Positions 27,365 through 36,245 of a stretch of 64,000 nt of DNA are shown piece after piece (positions within the stretch are counted from its first letter, which is position 1; the number at the start of each line of letters is the position of its first letter). The notes beneath the pieces are model-generated. The model saw only the letters and a list, made by a program, of their open reading frames with translations, did no database searches and was not told the DNA's origin. The DNA is from Prevotellaceae bacterium (GTDB lineage Bacteria > Bacteroidota > Bacteroidia > Bacteroidales > Bacteroidaceae): NCBI GenBank assembly GCA_021204865.1, contig JAJPYQ010000032.1:33014-97013 (forward strand), in the 5' to 3' direction. The translations under genes and the position numbers were made by a program.

Positions 27365-28030
27365 ATGAGAAGTTTTCTTCTGCTTGCAGGGCTGCTTCTG
27401 TTTGCCTCCCCTAATTTCGGGCAGAAACCTATAAAGAAGCCAGTGCTGCCGAACAAAAACACAACAACCACTACGCCAAGCAAGCCTTCTCGCAGTTACA
27501 TAAACGGTCATGAATATGTTGACATTGGCTTGAGCGTCAAATGGGCAACCTGCAACGTCGGTGCCTCTTCTCCTTCGGAGTATGGCGACTACTTCGCCTG
27601 GGGTGAGACTCAAACGAAGTCGTTGTTCGTTGAAGATAACAGTGCCATAAGCAATAGGAGAATGCCAGACATAGCAGGCAACGCGAAATACGATGCGGCA
27701 CGCTCCAACTGGGGAGGCTCGTGGAGGCTGCCAACATCTGACGAATTGGACGAGCTGATAAGCAAATGCAAGAGAGAGTGGACGGCTATGGGCGGTGTGA
27801 ACGGCTACAAGGTGACAGGACCTAACGGGAAAAGCATCTTCCTCCCTGCCTCTGGCTGCTATAAGAGCAATACGCTCGGTTTCGCAGGAGGCTGTGCTGT
27901 CTATTGGACTTCCACCCCCTATGAGAAAGGCACACAGAATGCATACGGTCTCATCATCGTTAGCGACGGTTTTGAAAGGAGCGATGTCCCACGTTACTGC
28001 GGCGTGTCCGTTCGCCCCGTGTCAGACTGA
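27365..28030 (+). CDS. Secreted FISUMP-domain protein
   Basis: A 221-residue protein consisting of a signal peptide (RSFLLLAGLLLFASPNFG), a short Lys/Pro/Thr linker and one FISUMP domain from about residue 43 (NGHEYVDIGLSVKWATCNVG ... WGGSWRLPTSDELDEL ... VYWTSTPYEKG ... VSVRPVSD). The track starts eight codons earlier; I prefer the ATG directly before the signal peptide. Its C-terminal 30 residues differ strongly from the other FISUMP copies. It follows the TPR-FISUMP gene closely and may be co-transcribed. Confidence 0.8.
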   Translation: MRSFLLLAGLLLFASPNFGQKPIKKPVLPNKNTTTTTPSKPSRSYINGHEYVDIGLSVKWATCNVGASSPSEYGDYFAWGETQTKSLFVEDNSAISNRRMPDIAGNAKYDAARSNWGGSWRLPTSDELDELISKCKREWTAMGGVNGYKVTGPNGKSIFLPASGCYKSNTLGFAGGCAVYWTSTPYEKGTQNAYGLIIVSDGFERSDVPRYCGVSVRPVSD

Positions 28031-28142
28031 TATGCGACACAAGGTCAATGTGCATCATACGTTTGCCAGCAATGATTGGGCAGGAATGACGCAATGACAA
28101 TAATATGGAGCATGCTGTTGTTGGTGGAATATAGCTGCCCAC

Positions 28143-28193
28143 GAAACACCACCCACCTCACCTCTCCCTATATATAAAGGTAGGTAGGTGTTT
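28143..28193. repeat. Island palindrome, copy 4
   Basis: GAAACACCACCCACCTCACC pairs imperfectly with GGTAGGTAGGTGTTTGC around CTATATATA. It lies between the FISUMP gene and the duplicated carB end. The remaining bases of 28031-28290 hold nothing recognisable. Confidence 0.85.
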
Positions 28194-28290
28194 GCCGCTG
28201 GCATGGGGACGGAGAACACGCCTGTCGGGAGGCCTGGGCCGCTGCGGTCGGGTGCCTTCGGCCGCCGCGCTCGGTGTGCCGCGAGACGTG

Positions 28291-28349
28291 GGCTCTACTT
28301 GTACTCCGCCCAGCTCTTTATGGCGAGGTCCTCGAGCCTCAGTGTGCAG
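28291..28349. repeat. 59-bp direct repeat, left copy (duplicate of the carB 3' end)
   Basis: These 59 bases are identical to 29132-29190, the last 18 codons and stop of carB. The copies flank the rhuM pseudogene with 841 bp between equivalent bases. This looks like an insertion scar at the end of carB. Confidence 0.92.
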
Positions 28350-28368
28350 CATCTATTGCAGGGGCAGC

Positions 28369-28410
28369 GGTGAAGTGAAGCGCCTATATGTGGTCGCGCT
28401 TCACTTCACC
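28369..28410. terminator. Perfect 15-bp inverted repeat at the rhuM 3' end
   Basis: GGTGAAGTGAAGCGC pairs perfectly with GCGCTTCACTTCACC across a 12-nt loop containing CTATATG. It overlaps the last codons of rhuM. There is no long T-run on either side, so it may be a terminator or a mobile-element end. Confidence 0.55.
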
Positions 28411-29124
28411 TTGCGTTGGCGTGAAGTCGCTTGCTTCCTGAGTTTTTCCTGCTCCTTGTCGAAACTCTCCAGGAAATGAGCCTCGACAGGCGAGAGGGCG
28501 TTCAGGCTTCTTTCCTTGTATTTGTCAAACTCCGTGTCGGCTTTCCACTTTGCCATCTCCCGCGGAAATCCTGCCCGTATGAGCAAGAAGCTCCTTCCCT
28601 GTCAGCTTTAGGAAATCATCCAGTTTCTCTATCCAGTCCTTCATGTACATCGGCTTGTGCGACTTAGCCTGTAGCTCAGCGAAATCCAGATAAAGGCTGA
28701 CGATGTGGTTCAGCGTGTCCAGTTCGTCGGGAGAAAGGTAGTTCTTCGCTACTTCAGCGTCTGTCCGTTTTGGCGTCGCCCAGACGCGGAACTGCACGCC
28801 CCTATGGGAATTGACGCGATAGCCCACGCTTATAATCATGTCAAGGTTATAGTATGCTGTCTGATGGGTTTGTGTCTTCCCCTCAATCGCGCCATGCCGA
28901 GTGGTTGTTGCATAAAACGCAACTACCATATCCGCCCGTAGTTCCCCAGTCTCAAAGATGTTCTTTATGTGCCGTGAGATGGTGGACTTATTTCTCTGGA
29001 ACAGTTCCGCCATCTGGTCGGCTGTGAGCCACACCGTGTCGTCAGACAGTGTGACCTCAATCCTCGTCCTCCCGTCAGAGGTCTGATAAAGGATGATATT
29101 CCCTTTGCCCGTCTCCTCGCTCAT
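28401..29124 (-). pseudogene. rhuM: RhuM-family (virulence protein RhuM) gene with a frameshift
   Basis: The N-terminal 180 or so residues in one frame are clearly RhuM (TVWLTADQMAELFQRNKST, GVQFRVWATPKRTDAEV, LDDFLKLTGKELLAHTGRIS). The family's C-terminal helix continues in another frame as REMAKWKADTEFDKYKERS through to LRKQATSRQRKVK. One extra base near 28557 (in TTCCGCGGGAG) breaks the frame, so the first ORF ends early at 28525. The cause may be a real mutation or a sequencing error. RhuM proteins are common in Bacteroidetes accessory regions; their function is not established. The gene lies between the two 59-bp carB-end repeats. Confidence 0.75.
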
Positions 29125-29131
29125 GTCTTAC

Positions 29132-29190
29132 GGCTCTACTTGTACTCCGCCCAGCTCTTTATGGCGAGGTCCTCGAGCCTCAGTGTGCAG
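29132..29190. repeat. 59-bp direct repeat, right copy (native carB 3' end)
   Basis: The partner of 28291-28349. It covers the stop codon and last 18 codons of carB, so the insertion left the gene intact. Confidence 0.92.
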
Positions 29191-32100
29191 AACGCCTGCA
29201 CGAAGGCGGCGGCCAGACGGGCGTTGGTTATCAGCGGGATGTTGAGGTCCACGGCGGCGCGCCGTATCTTGTAGCCGTTCGACAGCTCGCCCGCCGAGAG
29301 GTCCTTCGGGATGTTCACCACCATGTCTATCTGGTGCTGGTGCATAAGGTCGAGAGCCTGTGGGCGGCCCTCCGTCTCGCTTGGCCAGTAGACAAGCGTG
29401 CTGTCAATATCATTCGCCTTGAGATAGCGGTGCGTCCCGCCAGTGGCGTAGAGCTGGTAGCCGTGTTCCAGAAGCAGTCGTGAGGTGTCGAGCAGGTCCG
29501 CCTTCTGCTTGGCGTCGCCCGTCGACAGTAAGATGTTTTTCGCAGGTATGCGCTGCCCCACCGATAGCATCGCCTTAAGCAAGGCACTGTTCACGTCGTC
29601 TCCCAGACAGCCCACCTCGCCAGTCGAGCTCATGTCAACCCCAAGCACAGGGTCAGCATTCTGCAGGCGGTTGAAGGAGAACTGCGAGGCCTTGATGCCG
29701 ACGTAGTCGAAGTCGAAGAAAGACTTGTGCGGCTTCTCCGCTCTGAGGCCAAGCATAATCTTGGTGGCAAGCTCTATAAGGTTGATTTTCAGTATCTTAC
29801 TTACGAACGGGAACGAGCGTGAGGCGCGCAGGTTGCACTCGATCACCTTGATCTCGTTCTCCTTGGCGAGGTACTGGATGTTGAAGGGGCCCGAGATGCA
29901 CAGCTCACGAGCTATCTGTGTGCTTATTTTCTTAATGCGCCTGACTGTTTCAACGTAAAGTTTCTGAGCGGGGTACTGTATGGTTGCGTCGCCTGAGTGA
30001 ACCCCCGCGAACTCGATGTGCTCCGATATGGCGTATGCGATGATTTCCCCGTTGGAGGCGACAGCGTCCATCTCCACCTCCTTGGTGTTCTGCATGAACT
30101 TGCTGATGACCACTGGGTGCTTCTGCGAGACATTCGCCGCAACGGTGAGGAAACGCTCCAGCTCGTCCTGATTGCTGCACACGTTCATCGCGGCTCCAGA
30201 CAAGACATAGCTTGGGCGAACCAGCACGGGGAAGCCCACACGCTGTATGAACTTGTTCACATCCTCCATAGAGGTCAGCGCACTCCATTCAGGCTGGTCA
30301 ACCCCGATCCTGTCGAGCATGGCGGAGAACTTGTCACGGTCCTCAGCGTTGTCTATGTACTTGGCTTGCGTCCCCAGTATAGGCACTCGCTGAGCGTCCA
30401 GCTTCATTGCGAGATTGTTGGGGATTTGTCCGCCAGTGCTTACCACCACACCCTTCGGCTGCTCCAGCTCCACGATGTCCATCACACGCTCGAAGGTCAG
30501 CTCGTCGAAGTAAAGGCGGTCGCACATGTCATAGTCCGTAGACACCGTCTCGGGGTTGTAGTTAATCATTACAGAGCGGTAGCCCTCACGTCTTATAGTG
30601 TTTATAGCCTGCACACCGCACCAGTCGAATTCCACGCTGCTCCCGATGCGGTAAGCACCGCTGCCAAGCACCACGATGGAGCGTTTGTCACGGTCAAAAT
30701 GTATGTCATGCGCCACTGCCTTATAAGTCAGGTAAAGGTAGTTGGTCTGTGCGGGATACTCGGCGGCAAGAGTGTCGATCTGCTTCACGTACGGCAGTAT
30801 GCCAGCCTGCTTGCGCTTTCGCCTCACCACCAGGACAGCGTCGTCGATGTCCATATCCTTTTCCATCCCCAAGGCACGTGCAATCTGGAAGTCTGTGAAG
30901 CCGTACACCTTCGCCTTGCGGATGAGGGCGCTGTCCACCGTGTTGATGTTCTTCGAGCGAAGTTCCTTGTTGATGTTGTAGATATGGAGCAGTTTCCGGA
31001 GAAACCACTTGTCAATCTTTGTCAGCTCGTGTATCTCGTCGATTGAGTAGCCAGCGAAGAACGCCTTCTCTATGACGCAGATGCGCTTGTCCGTCGGCGC
31101 TTCCAGCTCGGCAGCTATGTCGCTGATGGTAAGCTCCTTGTTGCCGACAAATCCGTGCATCCCCTGCCCTATCATCCGCAAGCCCTTCTGTATCGCCTCC
31201 TCGAATGTGGAGCCTATCGCCATCACCTCGCCCACCGACTTCATGCTGCTGCCGAGCTCACGGTCAACGCCACGGAATTTTCCCAAGTCCCAACGTGGAA
31301 TTTTGCAGACAACATAGTCAAGCGCAGGCTCAAAGAACGCGCTGGTGGTCTTTGTCACGGAGTTTTTAAGCTCGAACAAGCCGTAGCCCAAGCCCAGCTT
31401 GGCTGCCACGAACGCCAGCGGATAGCCCGTCGCCTTCGACGCGAGAGCCGAGCTGCGAGACAGGCGGGCGTTCACCTCAATCACACGATAGTCCTCGCTT
31501 TCGGGGTCGAGAGCGTACTGGACGTTGCACTCGCCCACTATCCCGATGTGGCGGATGATGCTGATTGACAGCGCGCGAAGCTTGTGATACTCGCTGTTCG
31601 TCAGCGTCTGGCTGGGCGCGATCACGATGCTCTCTCCAGTGTGGATGCCCAGCGGGTCGAGGTTCTCCATGTTGCAGACCGTGATGCAGTTGTCGTAGCT
31701 GTCACGGACCACCTCGTATTCAATTTCTTTCCACCCCTTCAAGCTCTTCTCGACAAGCACCTGAGGCGAGAAGGAGAACGCCTTCTCCGCCACTGCCTCA
31801 AGCTCGTTGTCATCGGAGCAGAAGCCGCTTCCCAGCCCACCCAGGGCGTAAGCCGCGCGGATGATGACGGGATAGCCAAGATCCTCTGCCGCTTGTCTTG
31901 CTTCTTCTATGTTCTCGCAGGCGTGGCTCTTTATGGTCTTCACCCCGATCTCGCTCAGTCGCTCCACGAAAAGCTCACGGTCCTCCGTGTCGATGATTGC
32001 CTGCACGGGCGTGCCAAGCACCTCAACCCCATACCGCTCAAGCACTCCGCTCTTGTAAAGTTCCACTCCGCAGTTGAGGGCGGTCTGCCCGCCGAACGAG

Positions 32101-32360
32101 AGTAATATTCCTTGAGGCCGTTCCTTCTCTATGACACGCTCCACGAACCATGGCATCACGGGCAGGAAGTATATCTGGTCAGCCACCCCGTCGGAGGTCT
32201 GCACCGTGGCTATGTTCGGGTTGATGAGCACTGTCTCCACGCCCTCTTCCCTGAGAGCCTTCAGTGCCTGCGAGCCAGAGTAGTCGAACTCGCCCGCCTC
32301 GCCTATCTTCAGCGCTCCTGAGCCGAGCAGTAGAACCTTCTTTATGTTGGGATTTATCAT
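29136..32360 (-). CDS. carB: Carbamoyl-phosphate synthase large subunit
   Basis: A 1074-residue enzyme, the usual length. It makes carbamoyl phosphate for pyrimidine and arginine synthesis using ammonia from CarA. Two ATP-grasp halves are seen: the first starts KVLLLGSGALKIGEAGEFDY and contains ALGGLGSGF and VIEVNARLSRSSALASKATG; the second starts SIVVLGSGAYRIGSSVEFD and contains KVIECNLRASRSFPFVSK. The C-terminal MGS-like regulatory domain covers about 940-1074. The ORF track starts 12 codons earlier; ATG 32360 (INPNIKKV) is the family start and lies 16 nt after the carA stop. Confidence 0.96.
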   Translation of the reverse strand: MINPNIKKVLLLGSGALKIGEAGEFDYSGSQALKALREEGVETVLINPNIATVQTSDGVADQIYFLPVMPWFVERVIEKERPQGILLSFGGQTALNCGVELYKSGVLERYGVEVLGTPVQAIIDTEDRELFVERLSEIGVKTIKSHACENIEEARQAAEDLGYPVIIRAAYALGGLGSGFCSDDNELEAVAEKAFSFSPQVLVEKSLKGWKEIEYEVVRDSYDNCITVCNMENLDPLGIHTGESIVIAPSQTLTNSEYHKLRALSISIIRHIGIVGECNVQYALDPESEDYRVIEVNARLSRSSALASKATGYPLAFVAAKLGLGYGLFELKNSVTKTTSAFFEPALDYVVCKIPRWDLGKFRGVDRELGSSMKSVGEVMAIGSTFEEAIQKGLRMIGQGMHGFVGNKELTISDIAAELEAPTDKRICVIEKAFFAGYSIDEIHELTKIDKWFLRKLLHIYNINKELRSKNINTVDSALIRKAKVYGFTDFQIARALGMEKDMDIDDAVLVVRRKRKQAGILPYVKQIDTLAAEYPAQTNYLYLTYKAVAHDIHFDRDKRSIVVLGSGAYRIGSSVEFDWCGVQAINTIRREGYRSVMINYNPETVSTDYDMCDRLYFDELTFERVMDIVELEQPKGVVVSTGGQIPNNLAMKLDAQRVPILGTQAKYIDNAEDRDKFSAMLDRIGVDQPEWSALTSMEDVNKFIQRVGFPVLVRPSYVLSGAAMNVCSNQDELERFLTVAANVSQKHPVVISKFMQNTKEVEMDAVASNGEIIAYAISEHIEFAGVHSGDATIQYPAQKLYVETVRRIKKISTQIARELCISGPFNIQYLAKENEIKVIECNLRASRSFPFVSKILKINLIELATKIMLGLRAEKPHKSFFDFDYVGIKASQFSFNRLQNADPVLGVDMSSTGEVGCLGDDVNSALLKAMLSVGQRIPAKNILLSTGDAKQKADLLDTSRLLLEHGYQLYATGGTHRYLKANDIDSTLVYWPSETEGRPQALDLMHQHQIDMVVNIPKDLSAGELSNGYKIRRAAVDLNIPLITNARLAAAFVQAFCTLRLEDLAIKSWAEYK

Positions 32361-32376
32361 AGTCTTTATAAAGGAT

Positions 32377-33459
32377 TTAACGTGTGAGCAATTCAATAAA
32401 TCTGTCGAAGAGGAACTCAGTGTCCACTGGACCTGCGCAAGCCTCTGGGTGGAACTGAGCCGAGAACCAAGGCAATTCCTCGTGGCGTATCCCCTCGTTG
32501 CTGCCGTCGTTCATGTTGGTGAATAGCGGCTTCCATCCCTTGCCGAGGGTTGATGCGTCCACGGCGTAACCGTGGTTCTGCGTGGTGATGAAGCAGACGT
32601 TCGTGCCCTCCTGCCTCACTGGCTGGTTGTGGCTGCGGTGTCCGTATTTCAGTTTATAAATAGAAGCTCCCGAGGCTTTCGCCAAAAGCTGGTTGCCCAT
32701 ACATATTCCCATACAAGGACGCACGGGATTTGTCGCAAGAAATCGGCTTATGTTCTTAACTGTTTGCCCGCACGTGTCGGGGTCTCCCGGGCCGTTCGCA
32801 AGGAAGAGAGCGTCGAATTGAAGTTGGTTGAAGTCATAGTCCCACGGCACTCTCACCACCTCAACGCCACGCCTGAGGAGGCAGCGGATGATGTTGTTCT
32901 TCACGCCGCAGTCGACAAGCACCACTTTCTTGTCAATCGGTGTGGAAAGAGGTTGATAGTTGATGACTTCCTTGCACGACACTTGCGAGACGAAGTTGAC
33001 ACCCTCGTACTCAGCCTCGGGGGCTGCGTCGCCCTCCATCACGATGCTTCCCATCATCACCCCGTGCTCTCGCAGAACCTTGGTGAGCTGGCGCGTGTCG
33101 ATGCCCGTGATTGCGGGGACGCGCTCACGTCTCAGCCACGAGGCAAGGCTCTCCGCCGCGTTCCAGTGGCTGTACTCCTCGCTGTAGTCGCCCACCACAA
33201 GCCCGCGGACGTATATCCTGTCGCTCTCCATGAAGGTGGCGATGCCGTTGTCCTCTATGGAGAAGGGAGGCACGCCGTAGTTGCCCACGAGCGGATATGT
33301 CAGCACCATTATCTGCCCCGCGTACGAGGGGTCGGTGAGGCTCTCGGGGTAGCCGGTCATCGCCGTGTTGAACACCACCTCGCCAGCCACTGAGCTTTCA
33401 AAGCCGAAGCTCTCGCCTTGGAACTCGGTGCCGTCTTGAAGTCTAAGTGTAGCTTTCAT
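32377..33459 (-). CDS. carA: Carbamoyl-phosphate synthase small subunit
   Basis: A 360-residue glutaminase subunit. The N-terminal CarA domain has LTDPSYAGQIMVLTYPLVGNYG. The class I amidotransferase domain has the nucleophile Cys in CMGICMGNQLL and the His in SAQFHPEACAGP. Its ATG follows the purF stop codon directly, and carB follows, so purF-carA-carB form one operon that joins purine and pyrimidine synthesis. Confidence 0.96.
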   Translation of the reverse strand: MKATLRLQDGTEFQGESFGFESSVAGEVVFNTAMTGYPESLTDPSYAGQIMVLTYPLVGNYGVPPFSIEDNGIATFMESDRIYVRGLVVGDYSEEYSHWNAAESLASWLRRERVPAITGIDTRQLTKVLREHGVMMGSIVMEGDAAPEAEYEGVNFVSQVSCKEVINYQPLSTPIDKKVVLVDCGVKNNIIRCLLRRGVEVVRVPWDYDFNQLQFDALFLANGPGDPDTCGQTVKNISRFLATNPVRPCMGICMGNQLLAKASGASIYKLKYGHRSHNQPVRQEGTNVCFITTQNHGYAVDASTLGKGWKPLFTNMNDGSNEGIRHEELPWFSAQFHPEACAGPVDTEFLFDRFIELLTR

Positions 33460-35355
33460 TTATCTTGAGTAAATCTGTTCGTAATAGTTGACAAAGGCGT
33501 GGCAGAGCAGCTTCAGTCCGCCAGGCGTGGGGTAGTCGCCGCTGAAATACCAGTCGCCCTTGAAGTCGGGGCAGGCGCGGCGCAGCCCCTCGAGGCTCTG
33601 GTACACGATGTCGATGGGTGTGGTCACACCTTTCGGGCGGAGCATCTCCACCATCTTGTGTGAGATCTCCTCGTCGGTGAACGGCTCGTACACTGCCTTC
33701 ACGTGGTTCACCCGCTGGAGCTGGCGAGGCAGATCCATGTCACGTTTGCAAAGGCTGTACACCTCGTCGATGATGTCTCTTCTGTCCGTGTCTTTCAGCA
33801 GCTCGATGGTGGCTCTGAACGCTATGAACTCCTCCATTCGAGCCATATCGATGCCGTAGTAATCAGGGTAGCGCACCTGCGGACAACTGCTGACAAGTAC
33901 GATTTTTTTCGGGTGCAAGCGGTCAAGTATTCGTATGATGCTCTCTTTAAGAGTGGTGCCACGGACAATGCTGTCGTCAATAATCACGAGGTTGTCCACG
34001 TAGGGTTCCAGACTGCCGTAGGTGATGTCGTAGACGTGAGTGGCAAGGTCGTTGCGGCTGGCTCCCTCTGTAATGAATGTTCGTAGCTTGATGTCCTTGA
34101 GTGCAACCTTCTCGCTTCTGACGTACTGCCCGCCGATGATGCGGTTTATCTCGTCGAGCGTCGGCTGATGGTCCTGCACAAGCTCGTAAATCTGTTTTAC
34201 CTTCTGGCGGTTCATCTGCTTCTTGAAGCCCGTGAGCATGCCGTAGAACGCCACCTCCGCAGTGTTGGGGATGAAGGAGAAAACGGTGTGCATTATGTCG
34301 CCGCTGACTGACTCCGTGATGCGCTCCGTGAGCTGCTCGCCGAGAGCCTTGCGCTCCTTGTAAATGTCTCTGTCGCTACCTCTGCTAAAATATATTCGCT
34401 CGAAGCTGCAAGCCCGCTTCTCCTCCGCCTTGATGATCTGCTGGAAACTGATCTCTCCGTTCTGCCTCACGCTGAGAGCCTGCCCAGCTTGCAGCTCGCT
34501 TATCTGATGCGTCTCCAGGTCGAACACGGTCTGTATCACTGGCCTCTCGCTGGCGACTACCACGACCTCGTCGTCCTTGTACCAATACGCTGGACGGATG
34601 CCCCAAGGGTCGCGCATGCAGAACATCTCCCCGCTGCCCGTCATGCCGCAGACAACGTAGCCACCGTCCCAGAGCGGAGCGCTTGTGCGAAGAACGTTGC
34701 ACACGTCTATCCTCTTCTCTATGAAGCGTGTGATGTCCTCGCCCTCCAGGCCCTGACGCTGCGCAAGGTTGAACAGTCGCTCGCTCTCACGGTCGAGCCT
34801 GTGGCCCATCTGCTCGAGCATGATGTATGTGTCGCTGTAGACGCGGGGGTGCTGCCCGTGCCTGACGATGCTGCTGAACACCTCGTCAACATTTGTGAGA
34901 TTAAAGTTGCCGCAGAGGCAAAGGTTTTTCGCCCTCCAGTTGTTGCGCCTCATGAACGGGTGGACATAAGAAAGGCCACTCTTGCCTGTTGTTGAATAGC
35001 GAAGGTGGCCCATGTAAATCTCTGCGGCGAACGGCAGATGTCTCGAGGCGTAGGCGGCGTCGCTTAGCTGCTGCTCGGGAAAAGCCGAGAGCCTTTGCCG
35101 CGCGCTCTGGAAGATCTCACTTATCGCGTCGCCGCCAAGCGCCCGCTCGCGGAACATGTACTCCTCACCAGCACGGGCGTTCATCTTCACGCAAGCCATG
35201 CCAGCTCCCTCCTGCCCTCGGTTGTGCTGCTTCTCCATCAGCAGGTAAAGCTTGTTGAGGCCGTACATCCACGTGCCGTAACGCTGCTGGTAGTAGCTCA
35301 AAGGCTTTAGCAGCCTTATCATCGCCACACCGCACTCGTGCTTCAGTTGCTCCAT
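33460..35355 (-). CDS. purF: Amidophosphoribosyltransferase
   Basis: A 631-residue enzyme for the first step of purine synthesis (PRPP plus glutamine to phosphoribosylamine). The N-terminal nucleophile is the Cys in QLKHECGVAMIR, so a seven-residue propeptide must be removed. Glutaminase-domain motifs MGHLRYSTTG and GNFNLTN are present. The PRPP site is LVIIDDSIVRGTTLKES. It is longer than E. coli PurF, as usual in Bacteroidales. The ORF track's start at 35478 lies upstream of the promoter; ATG 35355 is chosen. It is the first gene of the purF-carA-carB operon. Confidence 0.93.
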   Translation of the reverse strand: MEQLKHECGVAMIRLLKPLSYYQQRYGTWMYGLNKLYLLMEKQHNRGQEGAGMACVKMNARAGEEYMFRERALGGDAISEIFQSARQRLSAFPEQQLSDAAYASRHLPFAAEIYMGHLRYSTTGKSGLSYVHPFMRRNNWRAKNLCLCGNFNLTNVDEVFSSIVRHGQHPRVYSDTYIMLEQMGHRLDRESERLFNLAQRQGLEGEDITRFIEKRIDVCNVLRTSAPLWDGGYVVCGMTGSGEMFCMRDPWGIRPAYWYKDDEVVVVASERPVIQTVFDLETHQISELQAGQALSVRQNGEISFQQIIKAEEKRACSFERIYFSRGSDRDIYKERKALGEQLTERITESVSGDIMHTVFSFIPNTAEVAFYGMLTGFKKQMNRQKVKQIYELVQDHQPTLDEINRIIGGQYVRSEKVALKDIKLRTFITEGASRNDLATHVYDITYGSLEPYVDNLVIIDDSIVRGTTLKESIIRILDRLHPKKIVLVSSCPQVRYPDYYGIDMARMEEFIAFRATIELLKDTDRRDIIDEVYSLCKRDMDLPRQLQRVNHVKAVYEPFTDEEISHKMVEMLRPKGVTTPIDIVYQSLEGLRRACPDFKGDWYFSGDYPTPGGLKLLCHAFVNYYEQIYSR

Positions 35356-35447
35356 CCGCTCCTCTGCCGTTGCTTTCAGCGACACTCGGCCGCGCTCGTG
35401 AGAGTCTGCGAGCAGCTCTCCTCTCGCTTGCACGAGTGTTCGGGGTA

Positions 35448-35479
35448 CAAAGATAAGGCTTATTGGCGGAACCGCCAAA
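35448..35479 (-). promoter_or_regulatory. Promoter for purF-carA-carB
   Basis: On the minus strand TTTG (35479-35476), a 20-nt spacer and TATCTTTG (35455-35448) give a full consensus. The leader to ATG 35355 is about 87 nt. A PurR-like operator or riboswitch is not evident. Confidence 0.75.
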
Positions 35480-35574
35480 GGGAGAGCGAGCGATTTTCTG
35501 CTTCGTCAGCCCTTTGCCTCCACTTCCCCAAACATTACACACTTCCCTCAACTGTCATCAATCCGGGCATCGGT

Positions 35575-35643
35575 CACCACCCCCAAACACATACCTACCA
35601 ACCCCTATATATAAGGGGTTGGTAGGTATATGTTTGAGGGGTG
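35575..35643. repeat. Island palindrome, copy 5 (long form)
   Basis: Identical in the palindrome to copy 1 (24055) and, with its right flank through TTGCCAAGATTATTTG, nearly identical to it. It appears inverted at 45977. Confidence 0.9.
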
Positions 35644-35697
35644 TCTGTACCCGTATTGCCAAGATTATTTGTATGACATTATAGATAAAGAGGGAGC

Positions 35698-35812
35698 AAA
35701 CACATACCATACCTGGGCATATAGGGAATGGTTGGTAGGTAGTCTTTAAAGGTCAGAATACGGAAACACATACCATACCTGGGCATATATGGGGAAGTGT
35801 GGTAGGTGTTTC
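35698..35812. repeat. Island palindromes, copies 6 and 7
   Basis: Copy 6 (35698-35749) and copy 7 (35762-35812) share CACATACCATACC arms and GGGCATAT centres. Copy 7 touches the stop codon of the FISUMP remnant, so it may act as its terminator. This block is repeated inverted downstream of the FISUMP gene at 44719. Confidence 0.85.
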
Positions 35813-36245
35813 ATTCTGAAACGGTGCGGACGGAGAAGCCGTAGCAGCGGTAGTTCCAATACCGGTAGAAGTAGCCACTGAAGAAGCTGAGGTAGTACGC
35901 GCCCTGCGTATCGCTCTCGTCGGGTGTGGCACTCCAATAGTCGCCGCCCTGTCCAGCGCTGAGAAGCGACGTCCCGAAACGCCAGCCTGCGGCGGGAAGG
36001 AAGATGCTGTTGCCGCTCGGTCCCGTCACCTTGTAGCCCGCATGTCCGCCCATAGTTGTCCACGTGCGCTGGCACTTGTTTATCAGTTCGTCTATCTCGT
36101 TCGCTGTGGGCAGCCTCCACGAGCGCTGGCACTTGTTTATAAGCTCGTCTATCTCACTCCACGTGGGCATTCTCCACGAGCTGCCCCAGTTGGCGCGGGC
36201 GGCATCGTAGTCCACCCAGCCTGATATTTCGCCTTTTCGAGCCAT
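35811..36245 (-). pseudogene. FISUMP domain remnant fused out of frame to an upstream TPR gene
   Basis: This frame holds the second half of a FISUMP domain (SGWVDYDAARANWGSSW ... GYKVTGPSGNSIFLPAAGW ... GFSVRTVSE). The first half (EYVDLGLSVKW...) is missing. It joins the TPR gene at 36149 at GCGAAA/TATCAGG, with a frame change. It also contains a 57-bp imperfect tandem duplication, visible as SSWRMPTWSEIDELINKCQR next to SWRLPTANEIDELINKCQR. It has no signal peptide, and the ATG given in the track lies inside the TPR reading frame. Its last 60 codons form variable region A (see 35823). Confidence 0.75.
35823..35987 (-). other. Candidate DGR variable region A
   Basis: Compared codon by codon with region B (45241-45405) over 60 codons, 20 amino acids differ. 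Of these 20 codons, 18 differ only in positions 1 and/or 2 (for example TTC/GGC, CTC/TAC, AGC/TAC, TGC/ACC). Of the 40 codons for unchanged residues only one has a silent change (GCA/GCT). This fits mutation of AAC-type codons to NNC. Confidence 0.7.

Noticed and set aside
25214-28030. The FISUMP ends at 27.3 and 28.0 kb as further clean variable regions
   Set aside because: They differ from each other and from the 35.8/45.4 kb pair with many silent and length changes, so the adenine-type pattern cannot be separated from ordinary divergence.
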